DNA of 64,000 nucleotides from Salinicola salarius (GTDB taxonomy: Bacteria; Pseudomonadota; Gammaproteobacteria; Pseudomonadales; Halomonadaceae), in assembly GCF_003206135.1 (NCBI RefSeq), contig NZ_PZJT01000003.1, positions 40,392 through 104,391 on the forward strand. Reading direction: 5' to 3'. Every line of letters starts with the position of its first letter. Position 1 is the stretch's first letter. The notes below the pieces were generated by a model that did no database searches, was not told the DNA's origin, and saw only the letters and a list, made by a program, of their open reading frames with translations. The translations under genes and the position numbers were made by a program. Shown here piece by piece: positions 55,720 to 63,362 of this stretch.

Positions 55720-56907
55720 CTAGCGCACGACCCCGCGCTCGCGCAGCGCCGCCAGACGCTCTCCCTCAACGCCCAGCGTCGCCAGCACCTCGTCGGTATG
55801 CTGGGCAAAGACCGGCGCCGGCCGGCGAATTTGAGACGGCGTCTGGGATAGTTTGCTGGCGAAGCCGATGGTCTGCATGCGCCCGATCACCGGGTGGTCC
55901 AGCTCCTGCACCATGCCCCGCTCCCGGTAGTGCGGATCGTCCATCGCCTGGGCGAAGTCGTTGATCGGCCCGGCCGGTACGCCGGCTTCATCGCACAGTG
56001 CCAGCCAGTGCTGCCGGTCTGCCGTGCACATCAGTTCTTCCAGCAGCGCCTCCAGCGCATCGACGTTCTTTCCCCGGTCGCTATTGGTGACGAAGCGAGG
56101 ATCGGCGGTCAGATCAGGCCGTTGCAGCACGTCGTTGCAGAACCGCTCCCAGGTACGCTGGTTGGCGCATCCCAGCATCATGTAGCCGTCGCGAACCTTG
56201 ACCGCCTGGTAAGGCGCGGAGACCCGGTGCCGCCATCCGGTCGGCTGCGGGACGCGCCCTTCGGCGAAGTAGGCCGCCGCTTCCCAGGTGAACCAGGGCA
56301 GGCCGCACTCGGCGATCGCCACGTCCACCAGTTGCCCCTCCCCCGTCTTTTGCTTGTGAATGTAGGCCGCCAGTATCGAGTAGATCGCGGTGATCCCGGC
56401 GCCGATATCGTAGACCGCCACGCCGGTCTTCAACGGCCGCCGGCCGGGCTCGCCGGTCATCGACATCAAGCCGGTCATGCCCTGGGCGACCAGGTCGAAC
56501 CCGCCCTTGCGCCGATACGGCCCCGTCTGGCCGTAGCCGGAGATCGAGCAGTAGACCAGGCCGGGATTGATGCCCTTGAGCGTCTCGTAGTCGATCTTCA
56601 ACGACTGGGTAACGCCGGGCCGATAGTTCTCGACCACCACATCCGCTTCCCGCGCCAGTTCATAGAAGAGCGCCAGCCCGTCGGGCTCCTTGAGATTGAG
56701 CGAGATGCTGCGCTTGTTGCGGTTGATCTGCGCGAAGCAGGTGGACTCGTCGTTGACGTATGGCCCCATCTGACGGCTGTCGTCGCCGCCCTGGGTCTTC
56801 TCGACCTTGATCACGTCGGCGCCCATGTCTCCCAGCACCATGGTGCAGTATGGCCCGGCCATGATCTGCGAGATATCGAGTACCTTCATGCCTTCCAGCG
56901 GTAACAT
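55720..56907 (-). CDS. CaiB/BaiF (class III) CoA-transferase
   Basis: A 395-residue CoA-transferase of the formyl-CoA/carnitinyl-CoA family. LEGMKVLDISQIMAGPYCTM, LGDMGADVIKVEK and NYRPGV are standard motifs. The GQLVDVAIAE segment near residue 195 has Glu where formyl-CoA transferases often have the catalytic Asp, though my alignment there is uncertain. AAGGAG precedes the ATG. Last gene of a minus-strand operon reading dctP-dctQ-dctM-crotonase-CoA transferase, so the imported acid is probably activated to its CoA thioester by this enzyme. Confidence 0.92.
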   Translation of the reverse strand: MLPLEGMKVLDISQIMAGPYCTMVLGDMGADVIKVEKTQGGDDSRQMGPYVNDESTCFAQINRNKRSISLNLKEPDGLALFYELAREADVVVENYRPGVTQSLKIDYETLKGINPGLVYCSISGYGQTGPYRRKGGFDLVAQGMTGLMSMTGEPGRRPLKTGVAVYDIGAGITAIYSILAAYIHKQKTGEGQLVDVAIAECGLPWFTWEAAAYFAEGRVPQPTGWRHRVSAPYQAVKVRDGYMMLGCANQRTWERFCNDVLQRPDLTADPRFVTNSDRGKNVDALEALLEELMCTADRQHWLALCDEAGVPAGPINDFAQAMDDPHYRERGMVQELDHPVIGRMQTIGFASKLSQTPSQIRRPAPVFAQHTDEVLATLGVEGERLAALRERGVVR

Positions 56908-57033
56908 GGCGATTCTCCTTGCCTGTCTTCGAAACGGCTAATAGAGCGATTGATCGACGCACGCCCCCGCCGTGAACTCGACAGCGAGTCCACGCCAGTC
57001 ACCGATGGGAGCGAGGCGGCGCCGGTTGGCGGG

Positions 57034-57822
57034 CTAGCGGCCCTGCCAGGTATACGGGGTCTTGTCGACGAATCGCCTGACGGCGCCCTTGAAATCTTCG
57101 CTGGTGTAGCACAGCGCGATCAGGTCGTCGGCAGCCTCATGGCCGGGGCGGCGCCGATCCAGAATCCGGTTGATGCAGGCCTTGGTCGCGCGCATCGTCA
57201 GCGGGGCATGTCCGGCCAGCGTCTCGGCGAGCTTCGCCGCTGTCTCGTCGAGGGCTTCGCTGTCGACGATCTCGTCGATCAGGCCGACGGACAGCGCCTC
57301 CTCCGCCCCGATCATCTTCGCCAGCATCAGCACGCGCTTGGTGCGCGCGATCCCGATCAGATCGACCAGCCGCGAGATGTTGGTGATCGACAGGCAGTTG
57401 CCCAGCGTCCTGGCGATGGGAATGCCGAACTTGAAAGCGCCATTGGCGTAGCGGAAGTCGCAGGCCATCGCGATGGCCGCGCCCCCACCGACACAGTAGC
57501 CGTCGATCAGCGCGACCGTCGGCGTTTCCAGTCGCTCGATCCCGCCGATCACCGCATCGATCCGGCGTTCATAGTCGATGCCGTCGCCGCGCTCGCGGAA
57601 GTCGACGAACTGCTTGATATCGGTGCCCGCGACGAACGCTTCGCCGCCCTCGCCGCGAAAGGCGATCAACTTGATCTCCTCGTCTTCGTCGAATCGTTGG
57701 CAGGCCTGGATCATGGTTTCGTACATGTGCCAGGTCATCGCGTTGCGGGCCTCGGGGCGGTTGAAGCGAATCCAGCCGATCGCCCCACGCTGGTAGCAGC
57801 GGATTTCGTCATCCTGGGTCAT
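57034..57822 (-). CDS. Crotonase-fold enoyl-CoA hydratase-like protein lacking catalytic Glu
   Basis: A 262-residue crotonase-superfamily protein. The oxyanion hole regions (AFVAGTDIKQF and DGYCVGGGAAIAMACDF) are conserved. In canonical enoyl-CoA hydratase the two catalytic glutamates lie in GGG-C-E and FGQPE; here the aligned residues are Ala116 and Ile136. So it can bind and polarise an acyl-CoA but is unlikely to hydrate a double bond. AGGAG precedes the ATG. It stands between the TRAP large permease and the CoA-transferase in one operon and should act on the same acyl-CoA. Confidence 0.9.
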   Translation of the reverse strand: MTQDDEIRCYQRGAIGWIRFNRPEARNAMTWHMYETMIQACQRFDEDEEIKLIAFRGEGGEAFVAGTDIKQFVDFRERGDGIDYERRIDAVIGGIERLETPTVALIDGYCVGGGAAIAMACDFRYANGAFKFGIPIARTLGNCLSITNISRLVDLIGIARTKRVLMLAKMIGAEEALSVGLIDEIVDSEALDETAAKLAETLAGHAPLTMRATKACINRILDRRRPGHEAADDLIALCYTSEDFKGAVRRFVDKTPYTWQGR

Positions 57823-57863
57823 GGTGTCAGTTCTCCTGGGTCGATGCCTGCCGGTTTCCGGTA

Positions 57864-59150
57864 TCAGGTGCCGTAGATCAGATTCACGAGCAGTAGCGCG
57901 AAGTCGGGCACGTAGGTGTTGAACAGCAGCACTACGAACAGCACTCCCAGGAACCAGAGGTTGGTTCGCGTCGTACGCCAGATATCGGCCTTGGCGATCG
58001 AGCACGAGGCGATCAGTACGCTCGCCACGGGCGGAGTCTGCTGGCCGATGGCCAGGTTGAGCGTGACGATCAGGCCGAAGTGCAGCGGATCGATGCCCAC
58101 CTGGATAATCAGCGGCAGCACGATCGGCACCACCAGAATGATCGCCGCCGCCGAGTGCAGGAACACGCCAAGAATCAGGAAGATGATATTGAGCAGCGCC
58201 AGGATGACGTACTTGTTGTCGGTCAAGCCGGCGATCGAATTGGCCAGTTGTTGCGGCAGCTGGGATTCGGTGAGATAGAGCCCCACCAGTGCGGAACTGG
58301 CGACCAGCAGCATCACCACGGCAGTCTGGATGCCGGCATCCAGGCAGGACTTCCACAGGGTCTTGAGCGAGAACTCCCGATAGATCACGGCACTGATGAA
58401 GATCGCGACCACGACCGCCAGCGCCGCGCCTTCGGTGGCGGTGACGATGCCGCCGAAGATGCCGCCGAGAATGATCACCGGAATCATCAGCGCCCAGATC
58501 GCCTCCTTGAACGACTTCCAGACTCGGCTGGCCTGAAAACGCCCTTCGGAAGGAAAGTTGTGCTTGCGTGCCAGGAAGTAGCAGACCACGGCCAGGCCCA
58601 GGGCGCCCAGTAGCCCCGGGAAGATACCGGCGACGAACATCTTCACCACAGACTCTCCCGACATGACCGCGTACAGGATCATCGGGATCGATGGCGGCAG
58701 GATGATCGCCAGGCTGGCAGCGGACGAAGAGATCGCCGCAGCGAACTCCTTCGAGTAGCCGCGGTTCTTCATCGCGGGAATCAGCAGGCTGCCCAGCGCG
58801 GAGACGCCGGCCACGGCAGAGCCGGAGATCTCGGCGAAGAAGATCGATGAGCCGATGGTCACCATCGCCAGGCCGCCCTTGACGAAGCCGACCAGCGAAG
58901 CGGCGAAGTCGATCAGACGCCGCGAGATGCTGGAGGCGTTCATGATCGCCCCGGCCAGAATGAACAACGGGATGGCGATCAGCGGAAAGTTGGTCGCGCC
59001 CTCGAACATGGTCAGGCCGATATTGGGCAACGCATAGACGCCGTAGCTGGAGTAGACGGCGACGGCGCCGACCAGGCCCAGCGCGATGGCGATCGGCACG
59101 TTGAGCACGATCAACAGCAATAGTCCTACGAACATCAGTGCCAGAATCAT
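57864..59150 (-). CDS. dctM: TRAP transporter large permease (DctM family)
   Basis: A 428-residue membrane protein with about 12 hydrophobic segments. Motifs include EISGSAVAGVSALGSLLIPAM, PPSIPMILYAVMSGESV and the ending GLIVTLNLAIGQQTPPVASVL. It overlaps dctQ by four bases (ATGA). Together with DctQ and DctP it forms a sodium-driven acid importer distinct from the one at 35-37 kb. Confidence 0.93.
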   Translation of the reverse strand: MILALMFVGLLLLIVLNVPIAIALGLVGAVAVYSSYGVYALPNIGLTMFEGATNFPLIAIPLFILAGAIMNASSISRRLIDFAASLVGFVKGGLAMVTIGSSIFFAEISGSAVAGVSALGSLLIPAMKNRGYSKEFAAAISSSAASLAIILPPSIPMILYAVMSGESVVKMFVAGIFPGLLGALGLAVVCYFLARKHNFPSEGRFQASRVWKSFKEAIWALMIPVIILGGIFGGIVTATEGAALAVVVAIFISAVIYREFSLKTLWKSCLDAGIQTAVVMLLVASSALVGLYLTESQLPQQLANSIAGLTDNKYVILALLNIIFLILGVFLHSAAAIILVVPIVLPLIIQVGIDPLHFGLIVTLNLAIGQQTPPVASVLIASCSIAKADIWRTTRTNLWFLGVLFVVLLFNTYVPDFALLLVNLIYGT

Positions 59151-59710
59151 CGTGTCGCACTCCCTGCATCGGACTGACTGGCCATGTTCGAGCCGAGACC
59201 CACCTCCTCGAGCTCATGATCGACGAAACCGTCTCCCCTCGCCTGCCGAATCACCTCCGGCAATCGCAGCAGCTCGGCAATGATGAACAGCACCGAAGCG
59301 ATAGGCAGCGCCGACTGCGTGAATTGCAGCGAGACGGTAGTCAGGCTGATCATGGTCGACCCCGCAAGGATCTGGACGACTTGCCAGCCGGTCACCATCA
59401 GCAGAATGAAGAACGCGATCGTCACGGCCTCGCCCAGCAGCGCGATCGGCAGCCGCACGCTCGGCGGAAACGCATTGACGATACTGGGACAGGCGATGTG
59501 TGCCCCCTTGGCGGCAGCCAGGGCAGCACCGTAGTAGGTCAGCCAGGCCAGGCTGATCGAAGCCGCCTCGTCGTACCAGGTAAAGGGCGACCCCACCAGG
59601 CGCGAGAGGAAGCCGACGATCACGATCCCCGCCAGCACCAGCATATTGATGACCACGATGATCTCGAGCAGTCGGCTGAAGCCATCGCGCAGCGTATTCA
59701 GAGTTTTCAC
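59147..59710 (-). CDS. dctQ: TRAP transporter small permease (DctQ family)
   Basis: A 187-residue protein with four predicted membrane helices. TWYDEAASISLAWLTYYGAALAAAKGAHIACP is the conserved core. I choose a GTG start because AAGGAG lies seven bases before it; an ATG 15 codons upstream would give a leader not seen in homologues. The C-terminal tail is acidic and soluble. Coupled to dctM by the stop/start overlap. Confidence 0.9.
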   Translation of the reverse strand: MKTLNTLRDGFSRLLEIIVVINMLVLAGIVIVGFLSRLVGSPFTWYDEAASISLAWLTYYGAALAAAKGAHIACPSIVNAFPPSVRLPIALLGEAVTIAFFILLMVTGWQVVQILAGSTMISLTTVSLQFTQSALPIASVLFIIAELLRLPEVIRQARGDGFVDHELEEVGLGSNMASQSDAGSATR

Positions 59711-59770
59711 AGGTGGCTCCTTCGTCCACGGCCCGGTCGCGCCCTGATTCGGCACGACCGGGCCCGCGAA

Positions 59771-60751
59771 TTAACTGGCGGGTTGCAGTTCACGCACCTT
59801 GTCGAGCATCTCCTGGCCGCCGTCGACATCCTTGATGAACTTGTCGTAGACCGGCTGGGAGGCATCGATGAAGGCCTGACGATCGACCTTGTTGATCTGC
59901 AGCCCGGCGTCACGCATCTTGGCCAGCGTCTCCTCGTCGAGCTTCGCGCCCTGCTCCAGCGCGTAGGACTCCATCTCCATGGCCGTCTGCTGGAGCACCT
60001 CGCGCACGTGCTCGGGCAGCCGGTTCCAGCTCATGCCTGCCGTCACGAAGGCGGGGGTGTAGATGTGATCCGACAGCGAGAGGTACTCCTGAACCTCCTG
60101 CAGACGCGAGGCGTAGGTCTGGACCAGCGGGTTCTCCTGGCCATCCATCGCCCCTGTCTGCAGCGCGACGAATACCTCGGAAAGCGCCATGGGCGACGGG
60201 TTCGCGCCATAGCTCTTGAACATCTCGACACGCCAGACGCCCTGCGGCACGCGCAGCTTGATGCCGGAAAGATCGGCTGGCGTATTGATCGGATGGACGT
60301 TGTTGGTGATCTGGCGGAAGCCGTTCTCCCACACGCCGATGATGTGATAACCCCGGCTTGCGGCGACGGGATAGAGCTGAGGTCTCACGACTTCATCGCG
60401 CACCCTGGCCATATGGTCACGATCCGCGATCAGATAAGGCATCTCGAACAGCGCGAACTGGGGCGCGACGCTACTCATGACGGTCGAAGGCAACGCCAGG
60501 TCGACCGTGCCCAGCTTGAGCTTCTTCAGCAGCTCCGAGTCGCCGCCCAACTGGCTCGAGCCGTAGACGACCACCTTGGCTTCACCCGCCAGCTTTTCGT
60601 TGGCGCGTTTGGCGAATTCCTGGGACACATCGGCGAACAGCGAATCCGGCTCACCGACATGGGCGAATTTGATCTGCACTTCCTGAGCACTGGCGTGGTT
60701 GATACCGGCCATCAGCGCTAGTGCCAACAATCCTGCTTTGAAACTTTTCAT
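59771..60751 (-). CDS. dctP: TRAP transporter substrate-binding protein (DctP family)
   Basis: A 326-residue periplasmic protein with a signal peptide (about 1-22, ending HASAQ). Family motifs: KFAHVGEPDSLF, VVYGSSQLGGDSELL, LRVPQGVWRVEMFKSYGANPSPMALSEVFVALQTG; the Arg in KLRVPQ normally binds the carboxylate. First gene of the TRAP/crotonase/CoA-transferase operon. The ligand is unknown, but the downstream CoA-transferase suggests a carboxylic acid that is then activated. Two palindromes that could be GntR operators lie in the upstream region. Confidence 0.93.
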   Translation of the reverse strand: MKSFKAGLLALALMAGINHASAQEVQIKFAHVGEPDSLFADVSQEFAKRANEKLAGEAKVVVYGSSQLGGDSELLKKLKLGTVDLALPSTVMSSVAPQFALFEMPYLIADRDHMARVRDEVVRPQLYPVAASRGYHIIGVWENGFRQITNNVHPINTPADLSGIKLRVPQGVWRVEMFKSYGANPSPMALSEVFVALQTGAMDGQENPLVQTYASRLQEVQEYLSLSDHIYTPAFVTAGMSWNRLPEHVREVLQQTAMEMESYALEQGAKLDEETLAKMRDAGLQINKVDRQAFIDASQPVYDKFIKDVDGGQEMLDKVRELQPAS

Positions 60752-61176
60752 CACTGGCGTCCTTCCGTCTTTTTTATATTGGCTCGCCTGAACGATGGAC
60801 CGGAGCAATTGCCTACATTTCCGCGATGCCCCGATCGTTACCCCGCAGTGCGAGCACCTCGGGATCTTGCCAGTGGATTATGAATTCATAATTCAAAGAG
60901 AACCAATTCACCCTTTGTCTATTGGCGTAAAGTCTCAACGTGAAGCATTTAAAATTAGCCAGTTACCGAAAATCGAGTGTGATCACGCCGCCAACACAAT
61001 GAATTCATTTTGAATTGTCGGCGCAACGACGCTGGCGTCTGCTGAAGCCGGGGGCAGACGGCAATGTCAGGACGACATCGCCGTGAAAAGAATGCGTATC
61101 GAAGCGGGATATAACGAGTCGCTACAGCGGACGCCAGCGAAAGGGTTCCAGAGTCGGAAGGACGAAGACGGGACGT
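60752..61176 (-). promoter_or_regulatory. Regulatory region upstream of the TRAP operon with two palindromes
   Basis: About 425 bases with no gene, lying between the GntR regulator and dctP. A perfect 16-base palindrome ATTATGAATTCATAAT is at 60877-60892 and a 12-base palindrome AATGAATTCATT at 60998-61009; both share ATGAATTCAT. The stretch is AT-rich compared with its surroundings, as expected of a promoter region. Confidence 0.65.
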
Positions 61177-61848
61177 TCAGCCAGCCGCCGCTTGTTCGTC
61201 CCCGATTACGCCGCTCGCGGCCGCCACGATCAGCTTATGGCGCAGATGCTCTCGCAGTATGCTGCCGAGCCGTTCTCCATCCCGGGCCAACAGGCATTCG
61301 ATCATGGCTTCATGGTCGGCCACGGCCTGGTCCCAGTACTCATCGATCATGCTGGAATAGCGGACCCGCTGGATACGGTGATTCAAGCTGCTATGGGTCT
61401 CCCGCAGCACCTCGTTGCGGGCTGCCAGCATGATGGCATCGTGAATGCGGTGATTGAGCTCGAAGTAAGGCCGAATCTCCTTGCGCTTGTAGTGCGCCAT
61501 CATCTGGTAATGCAGCGCCTGAATGTCGGCCACTTCCTCTTCGGTAATGTAGCGACACGCCAATTCGCCGGACAGCCCTTCCAGCGCGCCCATCACGCTG
61601 TAGGTTTCCTCCAGCATCTGGCGCGTCAATCGCACGACACGCGCCCCCCGATTGGGCAGGAGTTCGACCATGCCCTCGGACGCCAGTACCTTGAGCGCTT
61701 CCCGAAGCGGCGTCCGGGAGACACCGAACTGCTCGCATAGCTGCTTTTCCGGGATCCGGGTGCCGGGAAGCAGGGTTCCATCGTTGATCATGTCCCGGAT
61801 GCGGGCGGCTGCCTCGCCGTACAGGGTGTTTTGCTGAATCTTGTTCAT
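61177..61848 (-). CDS. GntR-family regulator (FCD subgroup)
   Basis: A 223-residue GntR regulator: winged helix at about 8-75 (LLPGTRIPEKQLCEQFGVSRTPLREALKVL starts it) and a helical FCD ligand domain at about 80-205 with Asp/His residues (NHRIHDAIML). It is encoded just upstream of, and in the same direction as, the TRAP/CoA-transferase operon and divergent from the GlcG/HbpS-like gene. The repeated ATGAATT motifs on both sides of it are the likely operators. Confidence 0.9.
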   Translation of the reverse strand: MNKIQQNTLYGEAAARIRDMINDGTLLPGTRIPEKQLCEQFGVSRTPLREALKVLASEGMVELLPNRGARVVRLTRQMLEETYSVMGALEGLSGELACRYITEEEVADIQALHYQMMAHYKRKEIRPYFELNHRIHDAIMLAARNEVLRETHSSLNHRIQRVRYSSMIDEYWDQAVADHEAMIECLLARDGERLGSILREHLRHKLIVAAASGVIGDEQAAAG

Positions 61849-61908
61849 GGAGCACTCATAACGGGTTCGATGTTGCCATTCTCCCAATGGCGCATGGATG
61901 ACGCCACC

Positions 61909-61926
61909 ATAAATGAATTATGAATA
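61909..61926 (+). promoter_or_regulatory. Repeated ATGAATT half-sites upstream of the GlcG/HbpS-like gene
   Basis: ATGAATTATGAAT at 61913-61925 holds two direct copies of the ATGAAT half-site that forms palindromes in front of dctP. It lies between the divergent GntR and GlcG/HbpS-like genes and is a probable third binding site for the regulator. Confidence 0.55.
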
Positions 61927-61948
61927 CAAAAAAGGAGTGGAGATCACC

Positions 61949-62413
61949 ATGGCTCGTAACGTCTACCTCACCCACCAGACATTGTCGCTGAAGCAAGCCC
62001 GCACCATCATCGAGGCCGCCATGGCCTATGCGGTAGCGCAGGCGATGAATCCCATCACCGTGACGGTCATGGATACCAGCGGGTATCCGATAAGCAGCGA
62101 CAGAGCCGATGGCTGCGCCACTTTACGGTTGGCCGTCTCGCATGGCAAAGCCAAGGCCGCCTTGGGCTACGGCCTGTCCAGCGGCACGATCGGTGAGCGG
62201 AATCAGGCACGGCCGGCATTCCTGTCGGCAGTCGCCTCGGCGTCCCATGGCGAATTCATCCCCGTGGCCGGCGGCGTGCTGATTCTCGACGAGCAGGAGC
62301 TGGTCATCGGCGCCGTCGGTGTCAGCGGTGACAGTTCCGACAACGATGAGCGAGCTGCAATTGCCGGCATCGAAGCGGCCAGCCTGAAGGCAGGTCTTGC
62401 ACCGAAAAATTAA
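61949..62413 (+). CDS. GlcG/HbpS-like (DUF336) protein
   Basis: A 154-residue protein of the DUF336/haem-degrading HbpS-GlcG family. LSLKQARTIIEAAMAYA, VTVMDTSGYPISSDRADG and GGVLILDEQELVIGAVGVSG are family segments. Members are often found with short-chain acid catabolism genes but the biochemical role is unclear. The ATG has GGAG six bases upstream; a start 12 codons earlier overlaps the repeated operator motif and is rejected. Divergent from the GntR gene. Confidence 0.88.
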   Translation: MARNVYLTHQTLSLKQARTIIEAAMAYAVAQAMNPITVTVMDTSGYPISSDRADGCATLRLAVSHGKAKAALGYGLSSGTIGERNQARPAFLSAVASASHGEFIPVAGGVLILDEQELVIGAVGVSGDSSDNDERAAIAGIEAASLKAGLAPKN

Positions 62414-62505
62414 GAAAATCTTAAATTATTTACGAAACAGCGTTTCTTAAGAACATTAAGGCTGATATTCTTAGTCGGCTATCAATAGCTGTGCAGGAAT
62501 TCATC

Positions 62506-63144
62506 ATGCCTACTCTCCCCTTTCGCGCAGTCGTCTTGCGGGCCGGCATCTACGTCCTGATCCTGGCCGGGCTCATGCAGATAGTGATGATGGTGGACGC
62601 CAGACATGCGGGCGCCCCCGACTTCAGCGAGACTTCACTGACGGAACTCACCCAGGCTGCGCTGCTGCTGATTTGTACGGCTCTGATGCTGGTCATTCGT
62701 CAGCGTTACAGAGTCCTGCGCAGCGTCAGCCTGCTGATGGGTGCATTCTTCGCGATATCCTTCGTGCGGGAGAACGACCAATGGCTGGATGTCTACGTCT
62801 TCGATGGCGCCTGGGAATGCCTGGTAGTACTTCTGGCACTACCGGCCCTGGCGCTGGTGATACGTGCAAGACGCGACTTTCTCGAAGAGTTTTCGCTGAT
62901 TGCCAACAGTCTGGGATTCGGGCTGTTCGCGGGCGGATTTCTGACGACCTATGTGTTCTCGCGCCTCTACGGGCGTAGTGAATTGTGGCAAGCCCTGATG
63001 GGCGAACACTACCTGCGCATGGTCAAGGACGCCGCGGAAGAGATCACGGAACTGGCCGGTTACAGTCTGCTGCTTTTTGCCAGCGTGGAACTGCTGCTTC
63101 TGGCCAGGCGGCTTCGCGACAACCGGCGTTCGCCCCCCGCTTGA
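62506..63144 (+). CDS. Membrane protein of unknown function
   Basis: A 212-residue protein with about six hydrophobic segments (near 12-30, 48-65, 72-88, 102-120, 130-152 and 185-203). No family is recognised. A short hydrophilic stretch (ARHAGAPDFSETSLTELTQ) lies after the first helix, and an acidic one (GEHYLRMVKDAAEEITELAGYS) before the last. AGGA precedes the ATG, with a GTG five codons earlier as alternative. It is followed by a bidirectional terminator shared with the response regulator gene. Confidence 0.75.
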   Translation: MPTLPFRAVVLRAGIYVLILAGLMQIVMMVDARHAGAPDFSETSLTELTQAALLLICTALMLVIRQRYRVLRSVSLLMGAFFAISFVRENDQWLDVYVFDGAWECLVVLLALPALALVIRARRDFLEEFSLIANSLGFGLFAGGFLTTYVFSRLYGRSELWQALMGEHYLRMVKDAAEEITELAGYSLLLFASVELLLLARRLRDNRRSPPA

Positions 63145-63207
63145 GTTTCCGCCGGCCCTTTGGGTTCGGTCCCGGTCACCAAGGCAGCCAATTCACGCCA
63201 AGCCCGT

Positions 63208-63246
63208 TTCGAAAGACCGCTTCGAAAGACCGCTTCAAAAGTCCGC
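63208..63246 (+). repeat. Three tandem copies of a 13-base unit
   Basis: TTCGAAAGACCGC occurs twice exactly and once as TTCAAAAGTCCGC. It lies between the membrane protein stop and the terminator. Confidence 0.85.
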
Positions 63247-63267
63247 GCCAGGGCATTTCCTGAACGA

Positions 63268-63305
63268 GAAAGCCGCCCATGCTTCGTCGAGAATGGGCGG
63301 CTTTC
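63268..63305 (+). terminator. Bidirectional rho-independent terminator
   Basis: GAAAGCCGCCCAT pairs with ATGGGCGGCTTTC around a 12-base loop. A-tract and T-tract allow use in both directions, for the membrane-protein gene and the response regulator gene. Confidence 0.85.
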
Positions 63306-63362
63306 GTTGGTGGCCTTCGATCGGCTCGCGATATCCAGATCGAAGGCGACTCGAGTTGCCGG

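Noticed and set aside
57823-59217. Upstream extension of the crotonase reading frame to a 727-residue fusion
   Set aside because: The extension lies out of frame over the TRAP large permease gene; the crotonase has its own ATG with AGGAG.
60795-61013. A 72-codon plus-strand open frame upstream of the TRAP operon
   Set aside because: It has no ribosome-binding site, no homology-like features, and contains both palindromic operator candidates.
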